Source: Chrysophaeum taylorii
Taxonomy: Eukaryota > Sar > Pelagophyceae > Pelagomonadales > Pelagomonadaceae
Direction: 5' to 3'
DNA: 29,414 nt
Assembly: GCA_029834535.1 (NCBI GenBank)
Contig: JAQMWT010000085.1
Location: forward strand, 1 to 29,414
Positions 1 to 9,908 of this stretch are shown piece after piece. Position 1 is the stretch's first letter. Each line of letters starts with the position of its first letter. The notes under the pieces were generated by a model. It did not search any database. It was not told the DNA's origin and saw only the letters and a list, made by a program, of their open reading frames with translations. Both the position numbers and the translations under genes were made by a program.

Positions 1-135
1 CCGCGTCACCGGAGGTAGCGGGCCTCTCTTCCCCATCAGCCCGCCATCGTGCCAGCCCCCTGGCCTGTGCGTTTCCTACGTTTTACTACTGGATGCGTAT
101 ATCGTGATAAAGCACACAACAAAGAACAATGATGA

Positions 136-2260
136 TTATAGTGGAGTCGAGCGTACCGGTGCATTCATACGCGCCAAGGGAACCTGGCTTCCTGTCGCTT
201 TCATCGACGCGGCAGAAGGCGCAGGAGCTTTCTTTACCGGCTCCCATGCACCAATAGCAATAGGGTCGCTTTTCTTGCAGCAGCCACAGCGGCGACATAC
301 GGGGCTCGTATGAGTTTTAGCCAGATTCTGGCCGGGCCGCCGGGGCACGGACAGACTATGTGTGGGAGCAGCGGGAGCAGCAGGCGGAGTAGGCTCATGT
401 CGCAGCTGACTGCGGGCGACCTGAATGTCGGGCACGGTAATGCGACAGGAGGTTGGTAGCTTCGGAGGCACCACGGCGGCTTCAGTGGCAGTGGACGTAT
501 CGGCATGCTCCTCGATGAACGGCGAATCCATATCATTCCTTGGCTCCTCCGATCCGCCACGGGCCAATGGCAGTCGGGGTGCGGGATCTTGAAAGGCGGC
601 GCTCCCTTCATGTGAGGGATCACGTAGCTCGGCTTGGAGCCGGACATTCTCGTCACGCACAGTGGACGTCGGCTTGTTCGGCGCAGGACCAGCGATTGTG
701 CATGCAATATTCAAAACCCGCTGCCGCTCCTTGCCATATTCGCGCAAGAGGCCCGCATTCTTCCGGAAAATCCCGCTCGAAAAGTCTCGGCGAGATTCGA
801 GAGCCTTGACTTGATTCTTCCACCAGTCAGCAAACTCGGAGTAATTGATAGCGTCGTGCACATTGGCACTTGAGGTATTGTTCATGAAACGCCGGTAGTT
901 TGATTTGAACAGGTCTTTCTCCGCCGTTGTTGAAATCTGCGTAACCGGGATGACGTCGGCTGTGCCCCACCTTCGCAATGCCTCAGGCAGCGTCGATCGC
1001 CACAAGACAACATCATCAGACTCGCAAATATCATCATCGTCATCACCGACATCGACCTTCGCCTCGTCCTCATTCGCATCGTCGCGAGAGTTGACGACAT
1101 AGAACTGCTCGTTTGTGGAAGCAAAATCCCGAGTTGAAACAAAGAATGGATGCGTTGAAACAAAGAATGGATGCGCCGGCCTGTCATACCACGAAGCTGT
1201 CGTCTCTTGAATTTACTCGATCAACCAATGATTGTAGAAGCCGCGGTACATCGGCGGCAGGTCACCATTGTCCACAGCCATGTCGTTGTTCCAGCGGTAG
1301 TTGAATCCGCGAACGAGGTTGATGCAGAGACGTGGCGAGTGCGACGCGAGTGCCACCAGATTTCGCAAGTGAAAATGGTATCCTTCCAGCTGTGAAGTTC
1401 CACGAATAGTGCAGTAAACAGGACGCCCATCGCGAGTAATCTTGCAGACAAAATAGTATTTGAGCTCTGGGTGATCTGATAGACACCCACATCGAACGTG
1501 TCCAATGATGGCGCGATATTCGCGCCACGTCTGATTGGTGAAGAGCTGCTTACCAGTTGCGGCGTCGACGCAGTTCGCGAAAAGTTCGACGACCTTTGCC
1601 AGCTCGGCCTCCAGTACATCCGGCGGTGGGACCGTGCGCCGCACCCTATGCGCAAAGTAGGAATAGTTTTCGCGATATCGACTCTCGACATACTCCTCCG
1701 CAAGACGCTCCAACTCAGCATCGGACGAGGACGTTGACTTTCGCCGCCGTCGAATGTAGCGGCCTTTCAAGGCACTTCTTTTTAATTTAATCGGAGATTT
1801 TGAACATCTTCGTCGTTGACAACGAAGAACGCATCTCGAAGCCTGCTAAGGAAATGGTCGTGTGCACGGTGTGACTTTCGAAGCGTCCGCTGCTGCAATC
1901 GCATCATCATAGCATGAAGGCAGTCGAGCTTTATGCTGCGCACAAGGCGCCAGTTTTCTTTCGCAGCCGAGCCTCCAAGACCAGGATCGAGTTCCACTGC
2001 TGGGACTTCGACATCACAACCGCCATTATCGGTGTCATCTCCGTCCAAGTCTCCGTACTGAACGTTCGCAGCCGCGTCCGGTAGCCGAATCTCGTCAAGC
2101 TCCTCTTCACGCACGGCGGCGTCGTCAGTTGACTCCATCGCGGGGCTGCTTCCTTCGTCGAATTCGCCATTTAGCCAACGAATGACCTCCTCGAGGCGGC
2201 TGAAATAGATCTCGCCATCGTCGTCACCCTCGTCTGCTGATATATAGTCAGCTAACTCGC
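136..2260 (-). pseudogene. Decayed transposase-like gene, uncharacterised repetitive eukaryotic family
   Basis: Reading on the minus strand from about 2260, an acidic segment (DEGDDDGEIYFSRLEEVIRW, then a D/E-rich stretch) leads to KLDCLHAMMMRL and LRDAFFVVNDEDV. A frameshift in the A-rich stretch near 1770-1785 follows. The next frame has HRVRRTVPPP, GCLSDHPE, RGTSQLEGYHFHLR and FNYRWN. An in-frame TAA lies at 1213-1215, after which the same frame runs to 136 and ends with a Cys-rich motif, CRRCGCCKK. A 21-bp in-frame tandem duplication sits near 1144-1186. The order KLD..H, lRDA.F, GCLSD, RGTS.LEG.H resembles a repetitive, mostly unnamed transposase-like family of fungi and protists. I infer that the D of KLD and the E of LEG could be RNase H-fold catalytic residues. 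The N-terminus is missing, so this is a dead copy. The superfamily is not assigned. Confidence 0.55.
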
Positions 2261-2339
2261 GCTCTCAGCCACTCGTTTAATTGAAGCGCCACGTATAGTC
2301 AGCTAACGTGTGGCTGAGAACGCGAGTTAGCTGACTATA
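2243..2339. repeat. Imperfect inverted repeat, 30-bp arms
   Basis: The arms 2243-2272 and 2310-2339 are reverse complements with one mismatch, beginning TATAGTCAGCTAACTCGCG on the outside. A third partial copy of TATAGTCAGCTAAC lies in the loop at 2294. It sits at the broken N-terminal edge of the transposase-like gene and could be a terminal or subterminal repeat of that element, or a hairpin formed at a deletion junction. Confidence 0.75.
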
Positions 2340-2396
2340 GAGGCCGGGGCAAAAAATCAGCGCCGGAATCATTCTTTGCCCGCAAACCCTTATTAT

Positions 2397-3525
2397 CAGC
2401 GTCGGGAATTCGTTGGGAATTCACTAAGCTCACTTCACTAGCTTCATCGAACTTCAATTCAGTACACTTCACTTCACCAGAATTCTGACACTTCGTGTTC
2501 ATGTTCACGTTCGTTCACCAGGGCTGACGGCCTGACCCTCGTCTAATGAGCAAAGTGGAGCCGTGCTACCTAGGGTTGGAGGATAATGTTGATGACGAGG
2601 AGGGAAAAGCGGAACAGACTGAGGAGCACATGAACGAGCCGATTGCGACGTCGATGTTGTGACGTCGAACACGCCCGGCAAAATTTGACGATCAACCAGG
2701 TCCAAGGCGTGGGACTGCGTGCGCCGTGTGGCGGAATATCATCTTGACCGCGTCGGAGGGAAGGCGACGAACGTGCGTGTCCTGTGCTGGGAGCGCCTGA
2801 AGGTGACGAGAGACTCCAAGAGGGGCACCTGGCAGACGACCAAGCCCCTAGCCCACTTTCTTTTAGGCTGCGCATCGGGGGGGGCGCGCTGTACCGTCAA
2901 CAGCTCACCAAGAAACAGAAGACACACGAAGAAAGTAATGACGGCCGTGGGCGTTGTGGCAGCCTCGAAGGATAAATCGCAGGTTATCAGTACTTTCCGG
3001 CCATGCCCAGCCAGTCAAAGCACTCTGCCCTGATGGCATTCTCGGCTCGACGCGGGCGAGACGGACAATGTTGCCCTACTGCGCATGAACAAGAATTTAT
3101 TGCGGCGGCCCGGATCAAGTATAGCCGCCTCGCCAAGACCGAGTTCAAAAACGCAGTGAGAACCATTCCCGAAGACTCTTCGGAGATGGATGTTGATGAG
3201 GAAGAACAAGACGAAGATACCGAGGTCGTGCACATTGCCCAAGGCAAGAAATACAGAACACCATCCACGGTGACTCCTCCTTCGCCCCGAAACGTGAATG
3301 AAACTTAGAGCACCAAGCCTCTGCAATAGCGGGCGGGGGGCACGGAACTGACGGGGCGCGGCAGGGACCGGCGCAGGCGTAAAAGAAAAAGTGGCGTTCA
3401 CTTCACCAATGTTCACTTTAGCCACGTAGGGCGCCCTGACCGTGTTCACTTCAATTCGCTTCACCAGACTTGCGCGGTGACGTAGTTCACGTTCACTGGT
3501 AGGGTTAAGTGAATTCCCAACGCTG
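2397..3525. mobile_element. Non-autonomous hAT-like DNA transposon
   Basis: The right end reads inward as CAGCGTTGGGAATTCACT (3525 to 3508). The left end starts CAGCGTCGGGAATTC at 2397 and repeats CGTTGGGAATTCACT at 2411-2425. The outside flanks are CTTATTAT on the left and CTTATTTT on the right, an 8-bp duplication with one mismatch. CAGNG termini with 8-bp target duplications are the hAT signature. Both subterminal regions (2420-2520 and 3395-3500) are rich in TTCACTTCACC-like motifs, as expected for transposase binding. The interior has only short open frames. One, 2719-3033, contains VLCWERL and PLAHFLL, and another, 3003-3308, has an acidic DEEEQDEDTE segment. I recognise no transposase or dimerisation domain in either. 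The 1129-bp element is therefore called non-autonomous. Confidence 0.72.
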
Positions 3526-3680
3526 CTTATTTTGAGATCTTCGATCCACTCCCTCAGTGCACTCAAGGTGCGCCAGTTCCGTGGTACTGAGCGACTCCAA
3601 TCTCGGGCCGGAGTGGCCCCGGATTGACGAGCGCGACAACTGGGACGCGCGGGTGTCGAGGCATCGGAAGGATTTGTGTT

Positions 3681-3993
3681 TTAATGAACGCCGAAGACCT
3701 CGAGCTACGGCCTGAAGGCCGACACGAGCTCGAATGCCGGGCCTTGCGAGCACGCCGACCACACGGGATAATGCCCCCCCACGCAGAGGTAGTCCGCGGT
3801 CGAGGCGTTGCGCGTCGCGCTCAGCCATTCCCACTGCTCGAGCGCGATCCCCAGATCGCGCGTACGAAAGCGGCATCTACTGGCCGGCGTGACCGAAGCG
3901 CGCGACGTTGTCCTCTGTGGCGCCAGACGCGATCACCGTGTCGTAGAGGATGATCTGCACCGTTACGCCGCAGGCGTCGAACGTCTCGTCTGC
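3681..3993 (-). pseudogene. Purple acid phosphatase (TRAP-like) gene fragment
   Basis: On the minus strand one frame gives VTVQIILYDTVIASGATED, the counterpart of the core strand ending LIDT...SGNTE in metallophosphatases of the tartrate-resistant acid phosphatase group. After a stop and frameshift near 3865-3875 the next frame gives LEQWEWLSATRNASTADYL followed by CVGGHYPVWSACSQGP. GHYP is the conserved block that supplies a metal-ligand histidine in purple acid phosphatases, and the preceding W.WL....STADY spacing fits the family. One in-frame TAG lies at 3705-3707 and the frame ends at 3681. The N-terminal GD..Y and GNHE blocks and the later GHDH block are absent, so only about 100 of roughly 300 residues remain. 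It looks like a captured or decayed host gene piece between transposons. Confidence 0.65.
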
Positions 3994-4729
3994 GGCGTCG
4001 AACGTCTCGTCGTGCTCTTAGGAACGGAACGGAACCTCAAGCGCAGATCCGAAAGCGCTCGAGAGCGGCGTCGTGGCGCCTTTCAGCTTGCCGAGGCGCC
4101 TTCTGAGTGCTTCTGTGCCGAACTCATCGAAGCCATCTTCCTCGGCGCCGTAGTCGTTGTCGTCGACAGACTCGGGAGCTCGCTCACCTTAGTACACTTT
4201 CGTCCGCCATCGATCCAATTAGTGGCCGGCGCAGCAAGGCCTTTGGTTGAAACACAGGGTTCAAGAGAGATCAAGGTTCGTCTGCGCGAAGGGGATGGCA
4301 TCACGTGTATGCTGGGAGCACCGGGGCACGCTGCTGCACCTCCCAAATCGGGTGCTTCTGCTGCGGCCGATGGTCCTTTCAACTCCTCTTCACGACGCTC
4401 GGCACCTTCATGTCGAACTGCTCACCCTTCACGTTCATCCGGGCGGTCCCGTATTTTATCCGCTCGTTTCCCGTCTTCTTCGGGTTCGGAACTCGGCGAT
4501 GGGCGGCGGGTGGTCTTCCGCGTCGGTGGCCGCCGGACGGTTTGTCTCGCATCCCGAGCCGCGTGGCGGTCCGCCGTCGCTCGCCACGAAGGCGGGAGCC
4601 ATGACGCGATTTATCGCGAGAAAAACCGGAAGACGTCCGAGTCAGTCTTGCGTCCTATAGGCAATTTCTCTTTCTAGCAAGTAATTTCTCTTTCTAGCAA
4701 GTAAAAAGAAATTAAGGAAGAACACCTAA
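3994..4729. other. No recognisable gene; short tandem repeats
   Basis: Open frames occur on both strands but none shows a motif I recognise. GTCGAACGTCTCGTC is repeated with a 21-bp period near 3976-4011, and a TTTCTCTTTCTAGCAAGTAA-like 20-bp unit is duplicated at about 4665-4704. Confidence 0.5.
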
Positions 4730-5308
4730 ACGCAGGGGACAGAAGACCTCAAAACCCTCGCTTGGGTTTCGCTCCATACCGCCCACGCCCTCCATCCCTC
4801 CAACCCGTCGCCTGTCAGTCGGCGCGCAGCGCAAGTCCACTCCGAGTACCTCGCTCACGCTCGCGGCATCGACGCCATCATCACCCAGCCGGGTACTGCA
4901 CCACCGCCTGGATTCTCGGGCCCTGTCGAGCTGCGGCTACGTAGCTACGGCACCGTCGCCGGCCTCGTCTTTGGTGCCTTCGGTGAGGCCAGCGCGGCAT
5001 GCCACGCCCTCGCCAGAACATGCGCAGGGCGCATCGCTGCGCGAACCTGGGTGGAAAGCGGCTGCGCCAACTTCACAGAGGCAAAGGCGGCCCAAACTCG
5101 CCGCATCTACCACGAGTGGGGGATCGCCAACGCATTGAGCCGGGCGCGCTGTTTCCTCACCACCCTCACCCATGTCGCCGCCTCGGGCAGCCCCACCCAG
5201 GAAGCCCGATCCCAGCAGGACGTCACCCTTCGTTGCACATACGTCCGGCGGCAGCATGCGTACGACCTGTGGCGGGAGAAGAATAACGGCAATCCCGCTC
5301 AGGGGTAG
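4730..5308 (+). pseudogene. C-terminal fragment of a retroelement protein (probable endonuclease tail)
   Basis: A single open frame follows the stop at 4727-4729 and ends with TAG at 5306-5308, with no start codon near its beginning. It opens with EDLKTLAWVSLHTAHALHP and continues through RRAAQVHSEYLAHARGIDA, RLRSYGTVAGLVFGAFGEAS and RRIYHEWGIANALSRARC. Two related copies lie inside Helitron-like elements at 15586-16342 and 17368-17668. The longer one shows that D-x-K here (DLK) is preceded by a PD motif, fitting a PD-(D/E)xK nuclease. The GLVFGAFGEAS block followed by a helical WG..A..RA region is, from memory, found downstream of reverse transcriptase domains in protist retroelements. This copy is truncated upstream but has no internal stop, so it is the best preserved of the three. 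The family assignment is inference. Confidence 0.5.
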
Positions 5309-5793
5309 GATCGCCGACACGCCGGTGTTCTCTCTTGAGACCGACGCGGGCAGGGGGTCGCCGCTCTTCCGCCACACAAGCTACTCACTCGCCAATATGA
5401 CTCGCGCGGAAAAGGAAATTGAAATTTCTGGAAATGGAAGTTTCCATAGTTTTCCATAAGTTTCCAAGGGCCTCTCAGACGCTGAAAAAGTGCGTCAAAT
5501 CCGAGGGGCAGCAAAAAAAGCAGCCCTTAACACCACGTCGATTTTTCAATATCCGCCCTCCGGCAGCTACCTCCAGAGAGCTACACTATTATGTGTGCGA
5601 CACTGGAACATTTTCACACCTATCTCTACACGAGAGTTTTCTCTCCGTAATGCGGTTTTCCCTCGTTCTTTCTTTTCCTTACCCTTCCGCCCCTTTTATT
5701 TCATGACTATGAAGAACCCAGTCTGAAGCTCTTTTCCAACATGGAGTAGGCCTCCAGGTGCGTACCGTCGGGTACGGGGTTTTCTGTTTAATT
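5309..5793. other. No recognisable gene
   Basis: There is no convincing coding signal. A cluster of GGAAA/TTTCC motifs at about 5410-5467 forms several short palindromes (for example TGGAAGTTTCCA), followed by A- and T-rich patches. Confidence 0.5.
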
Positions 5794-6008
5794 GACGGGG
5801 TATGGCCGGGGGGCGAAGACGGAAGGTTATCGACGAGTTGGTTGTCAGTCACATCGCGGTCTCCTCGTCGCATGGCGACAAGCTCGATAGTCACTCTCCG
5901 CCGACCGACCTTTCGGCGCTCCTCGTCTACAGGCCCGTGATTCCGGACTGGCTCCTGTCGGTCCGGCCTGGCTCCCATGCTCGGGAGAGGTCTGAAGTTA
6001 GTTAGTTA
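5794..6008 (+). repeat. 215-bp dispersed repeat, copy 1, with a 67-codon ORF
   Basis: This sequence recurs almost identically at 10739-10953, and the similarity stops sharply at both ends (starting GACGGGGTATGGCC, ending in TTAGTTAGTTA). Each copy contains an ATG-started frame of 67 codons (here 5802-6005) beginning MAGGRRRKVIDELVVSHIAV and ending in TAG. Of nine base differences inside the ORF, five are synonymous and four, in three codons, change residues. I recognise no domain. It may be a small mobile unit or part of a larger repeat. Confidence 0.75.
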
Positions 6009-6462
6009 ACAGAGACTTCGTTCCCCGTTGTCAGTGTAAACGCTTCTATGGGACCTAATGTCCTTAAGGAGTTAGGGCCTAAATCCCTACCTTGTGTAGT
6101 AGCATGTGACAAGCGGAATGGTCTGTACACGCCTAAGACTGCACGCAGTCTCTACCATGTACCCGGAGAGGGTCAAATCTCTCCAGGTTATGGGCTCAGA
6201 TGCGTAGGTGTGTCAGCCCAACTGTGTTGTACGTCTAAATCGAATGATCAATTTACGCCTGATCACGAGTACAATGCGACAATGTGTTTGGCGGTGGTCT
6301 ACTGTACATAATTGTTGTGTGACGGTATGTGCCCACCAGTTAAATTGGTTTGTGACCGAGCTGGGTCGGTCACTGGTCACATGCACTCGCATAACTAATA
6401 AAATTAAAATTTTTCCTATACAAGCCGCGGAAACTTTTACGGGTTTTTACTTCCATTCCCTA
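6009..6462. other. AT-richer stretch without a gene; one strong hairpin
   Basis: Only short, unrecognised frames are present. A perfect 8-bp inverted repeat, GTGACCGA/TCGGTCAC with a 6-base loop, lies at 6352-6373, 21 bases before CTAA followed by T (6395-6399). Confidence 0.5.
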
Positions 6463-7428
6463 TCCTAACTACTAATCGACAGATGTTTGTCTGTTTGTTT
6501 GTCTGTTTGTCTGTTTGTTTGTCTGTCCCTCGACTTAGGGTAAGGATTCCTAACTACTAATCGACAGATGTTTGTCTGTTTGTTTGTCTGTTTGTCTGTT
6601 TGTTTGTCTGTCCCTCGATTTAGGGTAAGGATCAGGTAGGCGCGAGAGTAAGGATCAGGTAGGCGCGAGAGCCAGACAGTGATCCTCCAAGCCGTCTACG
6701 GCGACCTCGCAGACTATTTCCACGACCCGCGGCGGCTCTTTCAGCGCGCCATTCTCACGCCCCGTCGAAACGATGTTGTCGATGCTGACAACGCGCGCAT
6801 GACCGCGGCCTTTTTTTCCCGGAGACGAGGCGTCGGAGTTCTTTTCGGCCGACTAGGTTGGGTCGGAAGACGACGCCTCGCTCTCAAGAGTCGAGTTTTG
6901 AACTCCCTGACAACCAACGGCATGCTGACTTTGATCGCGAGCTCAAAGTCTTTGCAACCTCGACCCGTCGCACGGCCACTGCAACGGTACCAGATACATG
7001 ATCGATCGTGTCGTTGTCACCGAGGCTCCTCCAGCCTGTATCCCTTAAGGCCCGCCGACGCCAAACGATCACCAAGAGCCAGGGCCAGACGCCCCGCGAG
7101 GTCGGCGTCCAGGTGAACTTACTGGAACCAGGTGAACTTACTGGGGTTAGAGATTGGGACAAGGTGAACTGTGACCAGATGAACTCCTGGGTCCAGTGAA
7201 CCTACTGGGGTTTAGAGTAAACTCAAAGGATAGCAGCGTGTGCGGATCAAAGCAGCTTAGATTGGCGGGGGTGACGGCGACGAGTTCAAAGGAGAGTGGA
7301 TGTGAGCACGAGTGGGTTTACGCCGAATTTACTGGGGTTAGAGATTGGGACTAGGTGAACTTAACAGGAACAGGTGTACTTACTGGGGTTAGAGATTGGG
7401 ACTAGGTGAACTTACTGGCCTGCACTTG
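6463..7428 (+). mobile_element. Helitron-like element, copy 1 (966 bp)
   Basis: The 5' end is A|TCCTAACTACTAATCG at 6463. The first 85 bp, including a TTTGTCTG-rich tract and CTTAGGGTAAGGAT, are tandemly duplicated (6463-6547 and 6548-6632). A decayed helicase C-terminus follows (6679-7110). It is cut short and fused to an array of GGTGAACTTACTGG units interspersed with GTTAGAGATTGGGAC (about 7111-7428). The 3' end is CCTGCACTTG at 7428, followed by T. The other copies share this architecture. A 5' TC, a 3' CTTG next to T, no target duplication and a PIF1-type helicase remnant point to a Helitron. The CTTG end departs from the usual CTRR. Confidence 0.72.
6679..7110 (+). pseudogene. PIF1/Helitron helicase C-terminal remnant, copy 1
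   Basis: LQAVYGDLADYFHDPRRLF and QRAILTPRRNDVVDADNARM match the Helitron/PIF1 segment normally read as RAILTP.N.DVD..N. After the T-tract the reading shifts: GDEASEFFSAD and VEF belong to one frame, LNSLTTNGM to another, DRELKV to a third, and NLDPSHGHCNGTRYMIDRV to another. The last corresponds to the family's NLDP..GLCNGTR block. The sequence then reads RRRQTITKSQGQTPREVGV, the motif V-like TINKSQGQTL segment, and is truncated exactly where the subterminal array begins, so the QLYVALSR motif is lost. No Rep (HUH) domain or N-terminal helicase motif is present. It cannot encode an active protein. Confidence 0.75.
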
Positions 7429-7588
7429 TACATTATACCGGAAATCTACATTCTCGACTGACTGCTCGGTAACTAATCCATTCTTCAGTCTCAAGTCACC
7501 CTGTGTAGTCTTGGCGTGTCGGCTTCGTCCTTCGTGGCACAAGTTTATTTTTATTCTATGTTGTGAAGCACGTTGGTGTTCGGGAAGA

Positions 7589-7660
7589 GGGGATCTAGCT
7601 CAGTGGCAGAGCGTCCGCTTTGCATGCGGGAAGTCATCGGTTCGAACCCGGTGTTCTCCA
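7589..7660 (+). tRNA. tRNA-Ala (anticodon UGC)
   Basis: The cloverleaf folds well. The acceptor stem GGGGATC/GTTCTCC has the G3:U70 pair that identifies alanine tRNAs and one U-U mismatch at 6:67. The D stem is GCTC/GAGC, the anticodon stem TCCGC/GCGGG with loop TTTGCAT (anticodon 7621-7623), and the T arm ATCGG-TTCGAAC-CCGGT. The discriminator is A at 7660 and CCA is not encoded. Internal A box (TAGCTCAGTGG) and B box (GGTTCGAACCC) indicate RNA polymerase III transcription of a nuclear gene. There is no intron. No run of four T occurs downstream until about 8163, so the usual terminator is missing and activity is uncertain. Confidence 0.93.
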
Positions 7661-8448
7661 AGTACGAGTTGTAACCTATGTGGGGTGAGCGTGCGCACTC
7701 AAGGTATCAGGTTGACAGACAAGCTCATGTCGCTGGTAACGGTTTGGAAGCTGTGACAATGATGTGCCAGCAGCGACGCGAAAGTCGGTGTGCTGATGCG
7801 AGCGACCCCGCAGCGAATAATGACGACGATGGTTTGACGGTCGTAGTGTAGTCACCGCAGCAGTAAAGCTTGTTAGAATCGCCGCGAAAGGCCCCTTCCG
7901 ACTGCGCGGGGACCACTATGCTAGTATGATCCTGGCGCTCGCTCCTTCGCGAGGAAGGGGACTTCGCCACCGCTATTTATGATAGTTATGAGAAAGCAAG
8001 ACAGCACTCTTCATATTCATATCGGAGGAGCGGCCGGCGGCAGAGGAGTAATCAAGAAGGTAGGAGTTGTAGGTTCCGGAAGAGTTTGGGAACATAAGGA
8101 TTGTCGGACATCCCAGAGAATTGTGACTCGTAATGTTTACGACACTCTGGGGCACGTCACACCTTTTCTCACCCATCATCTTCATGATGGTTTGCTTTCC
8201 GAATTTAATACGGCTTTCCCTCATGCTACCGCTTACCCCCCCCCTTCCGCATTGTTTTCTTATCTAGGTATCACCGACTCGGAGACCGGCACGCGTCCGG
8301 AAAGACGGGATTCGCGTCTCGGGCGAGACAGGTCCGGAACGACGGTCCGTTGGAGTTCGGGTGCAGTTCTGGCGTGGCGGCCGCGGGCGCGGGCGGGCGT
8401 CCCAAGAGATTCGAAAGTTGAATCGCGCGTTGAAGGCGACCCGCCGGC
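7661..8448. other. No recognisable gene
   Basis: I see no motif in any open frame and no repeat shared with the rest of the window. The part after about 8270 becomes strongly GC-rich and leads directly into the Crypton gene, so it may hold that element's 5' region. Confidence 0.45.
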
Positions 8449-9352
8449 ATGACACCGAGTGAGACCCCCGGCGCGAGGCGCGACGAGCGGACGTCGAGCG
8501 GAGCGGCGGCGACGGCGACGGCGGAGCGTTCGGCGCAGGTGAGCCGCGATCTTCGGGCGAGCCAGCTCGAGAGGCGGCCCGCGAACACGTCGAAGTCCTA
8601 CGGGACGTCGGCGGGCCCGGGGACGCGGTGGATCAAGCAATTCCGCGAGTTCGTGGCGGCGGCGCCGGGGTCGACGCTCTACGGCAACCGCATCGATCCG
8701 GATCGCGAGGCGTACGACGGCGGCGACGACCTCGTCACGCCGGACAAGTGCCTCGAGTTCTTGCGCTTCACGGCGGGGCGCGCGAAGCTCGACTCGTACG
8801 GCAAACCTATCGACGGGGACGTGGTCGGCATCAGCACGCTGCGCCAGCTGCTGAAGGCCCTCGTCGACTACTACCAGGAGCAGCTAACCGACGACAAGTA
8901 CAGGCACCGCATCCAGAAGCACAACATCTCCTCGCCCGATCGCACTACGGCGTCGCCATAGTGCTGTCGAATCACGCGAAGGACACGGCGCGCCGCAAGC
9001 GCCAGAAGTACCTGTGCCGCCACACGCGGGCGCTGCTGGTCGGCTACAACGACGAGCAGCACGGAATGCTCTGCGAGTACGCGCTCTTCGACGGCGCCGG
9101 GCCCGACCGAGCGCAACAAGCTCTTCCGCGGGACTCGCGCGCGATTCGCGCACGTGGTCCAGCACGTGCTCGCTCTGCGCGGCGACAGCCTCCGCAAGGC
9201 CCAACTCGCCGACTGGCTCGTGTTTCAAACGCGGTCCGCCGAGGGGCCCCACGCGTGCCGGCTGCCCGTCTTTCTCCACGACAACGGCAAGACGAACGTC
9301 ACGGGACACGCCGACGTGGCGCCGCGATGCGCCACGCGACGAACCCGGAGAG

Positions 9353-9398
9353 GTGAGCGCTCCGCCGCGTCGCGTCCGTTCACGCGCTGGATCCGCAG
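9353..9398 (+). other. Probable 46-nt GT-AG intron in the Crypton gene
   Basis: The donor GTGAGC and acceptor CCGCAG bound 46 bases. Removing them joins the frame reading MRHATNPER to CLHFSMALYLF, which restores the family's RH..NPE.C...ALYLF block. The flanking frames differ by exactly one base, as the intron length requires. Confidence 0.75.
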
Positions 9399-9856
9399 GT
9401 GCCTCCACTTCAGCATGGCGCTCTACTTGTTCACGATGTGGACCATTCTCGGCGTCCGCAAGCCCAATTACACACCGTACGCCGTCGTGGACGAGAAGGA
9501 CGGGCAGCCCATCGTCGTCCGCGAGTGGATGGACTACTTCCTCGTCTTCGACGGCAAGCCTGCTGGCCGCCGCGGCAAATCGGGACCTCCCGATCCGAAG
9601 ACCCCGCTCTCGGACAAGGCGATGCTCGACGAGACCAAGGGCATGTACGCGCGGATCGCGGTTCCGATAGAAGACCCCGAGCACGTCGTCCACCTGCGCC
9701 GCGGCGAGGCTCTCCGGATGGCGGAGGCGGCCGGAATCGGCCGCGACGAGCTGCGGCGAGCCGCACACCATCGGCAGGCGGAAGCGCTCAGCGTGTCGTA
9801 CTGCAACGACTTCCCGATGCGCTTCATTCGACACAGCGCTGGTTTCCCGATCGACG

Positions 9857-9908
9857 GTGGGTGTCGTGTGACGACGTCGCGCGATCGCTCGAGCTTTCCC
9901 GATCATAG
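9857..9908 (+). other. Probable 52-nt GT-AG intron lying in a tandem duplication
   Basis: The donor GTGGGT and acceptor ATCATAG bound 52 bases. Removal restores AGF...GGCYYVARSLEPAPD, expected from the family. The same region is an imperfect tandem duplication (TTCCCGATC at 9844 and 9896, and ACGTCGCGCGATCGCTCGAG twice), with a period of 52, equal to the intron length. Confidence 0.62.

Noticed and set aside
3808..4677. 289-codon open frame on the plus strand
   Set aside because: It partly overlaps, antisense, the acid phosphatase fragment, is Arg/Ser/Ala-rich without a motif, and has open frames of similar length in the other phases.
6480..6615. TTTGTCTG-rich tract as telomeric repeat
   Set aside because: The tract is a short irregular CTGT/TTTG microsatellite found at the 5' end of each Helitron-like copy, and lacks a uniform telomere-like unit.
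7589..7660. tRNA-derived SINE head
   Set aside because: The full cloverleaf with a discriminator base is present, there is no SINE body or A-rich tail after it, and no second copy in the window.
8884..9906. 340-codon minus-strand frame opposite the Crypton gene
   Set aside because: It is the complement of the recombinase coding region in GC-rich DNA. The plus-strand frames carry the catalytic motifs and family pattern.
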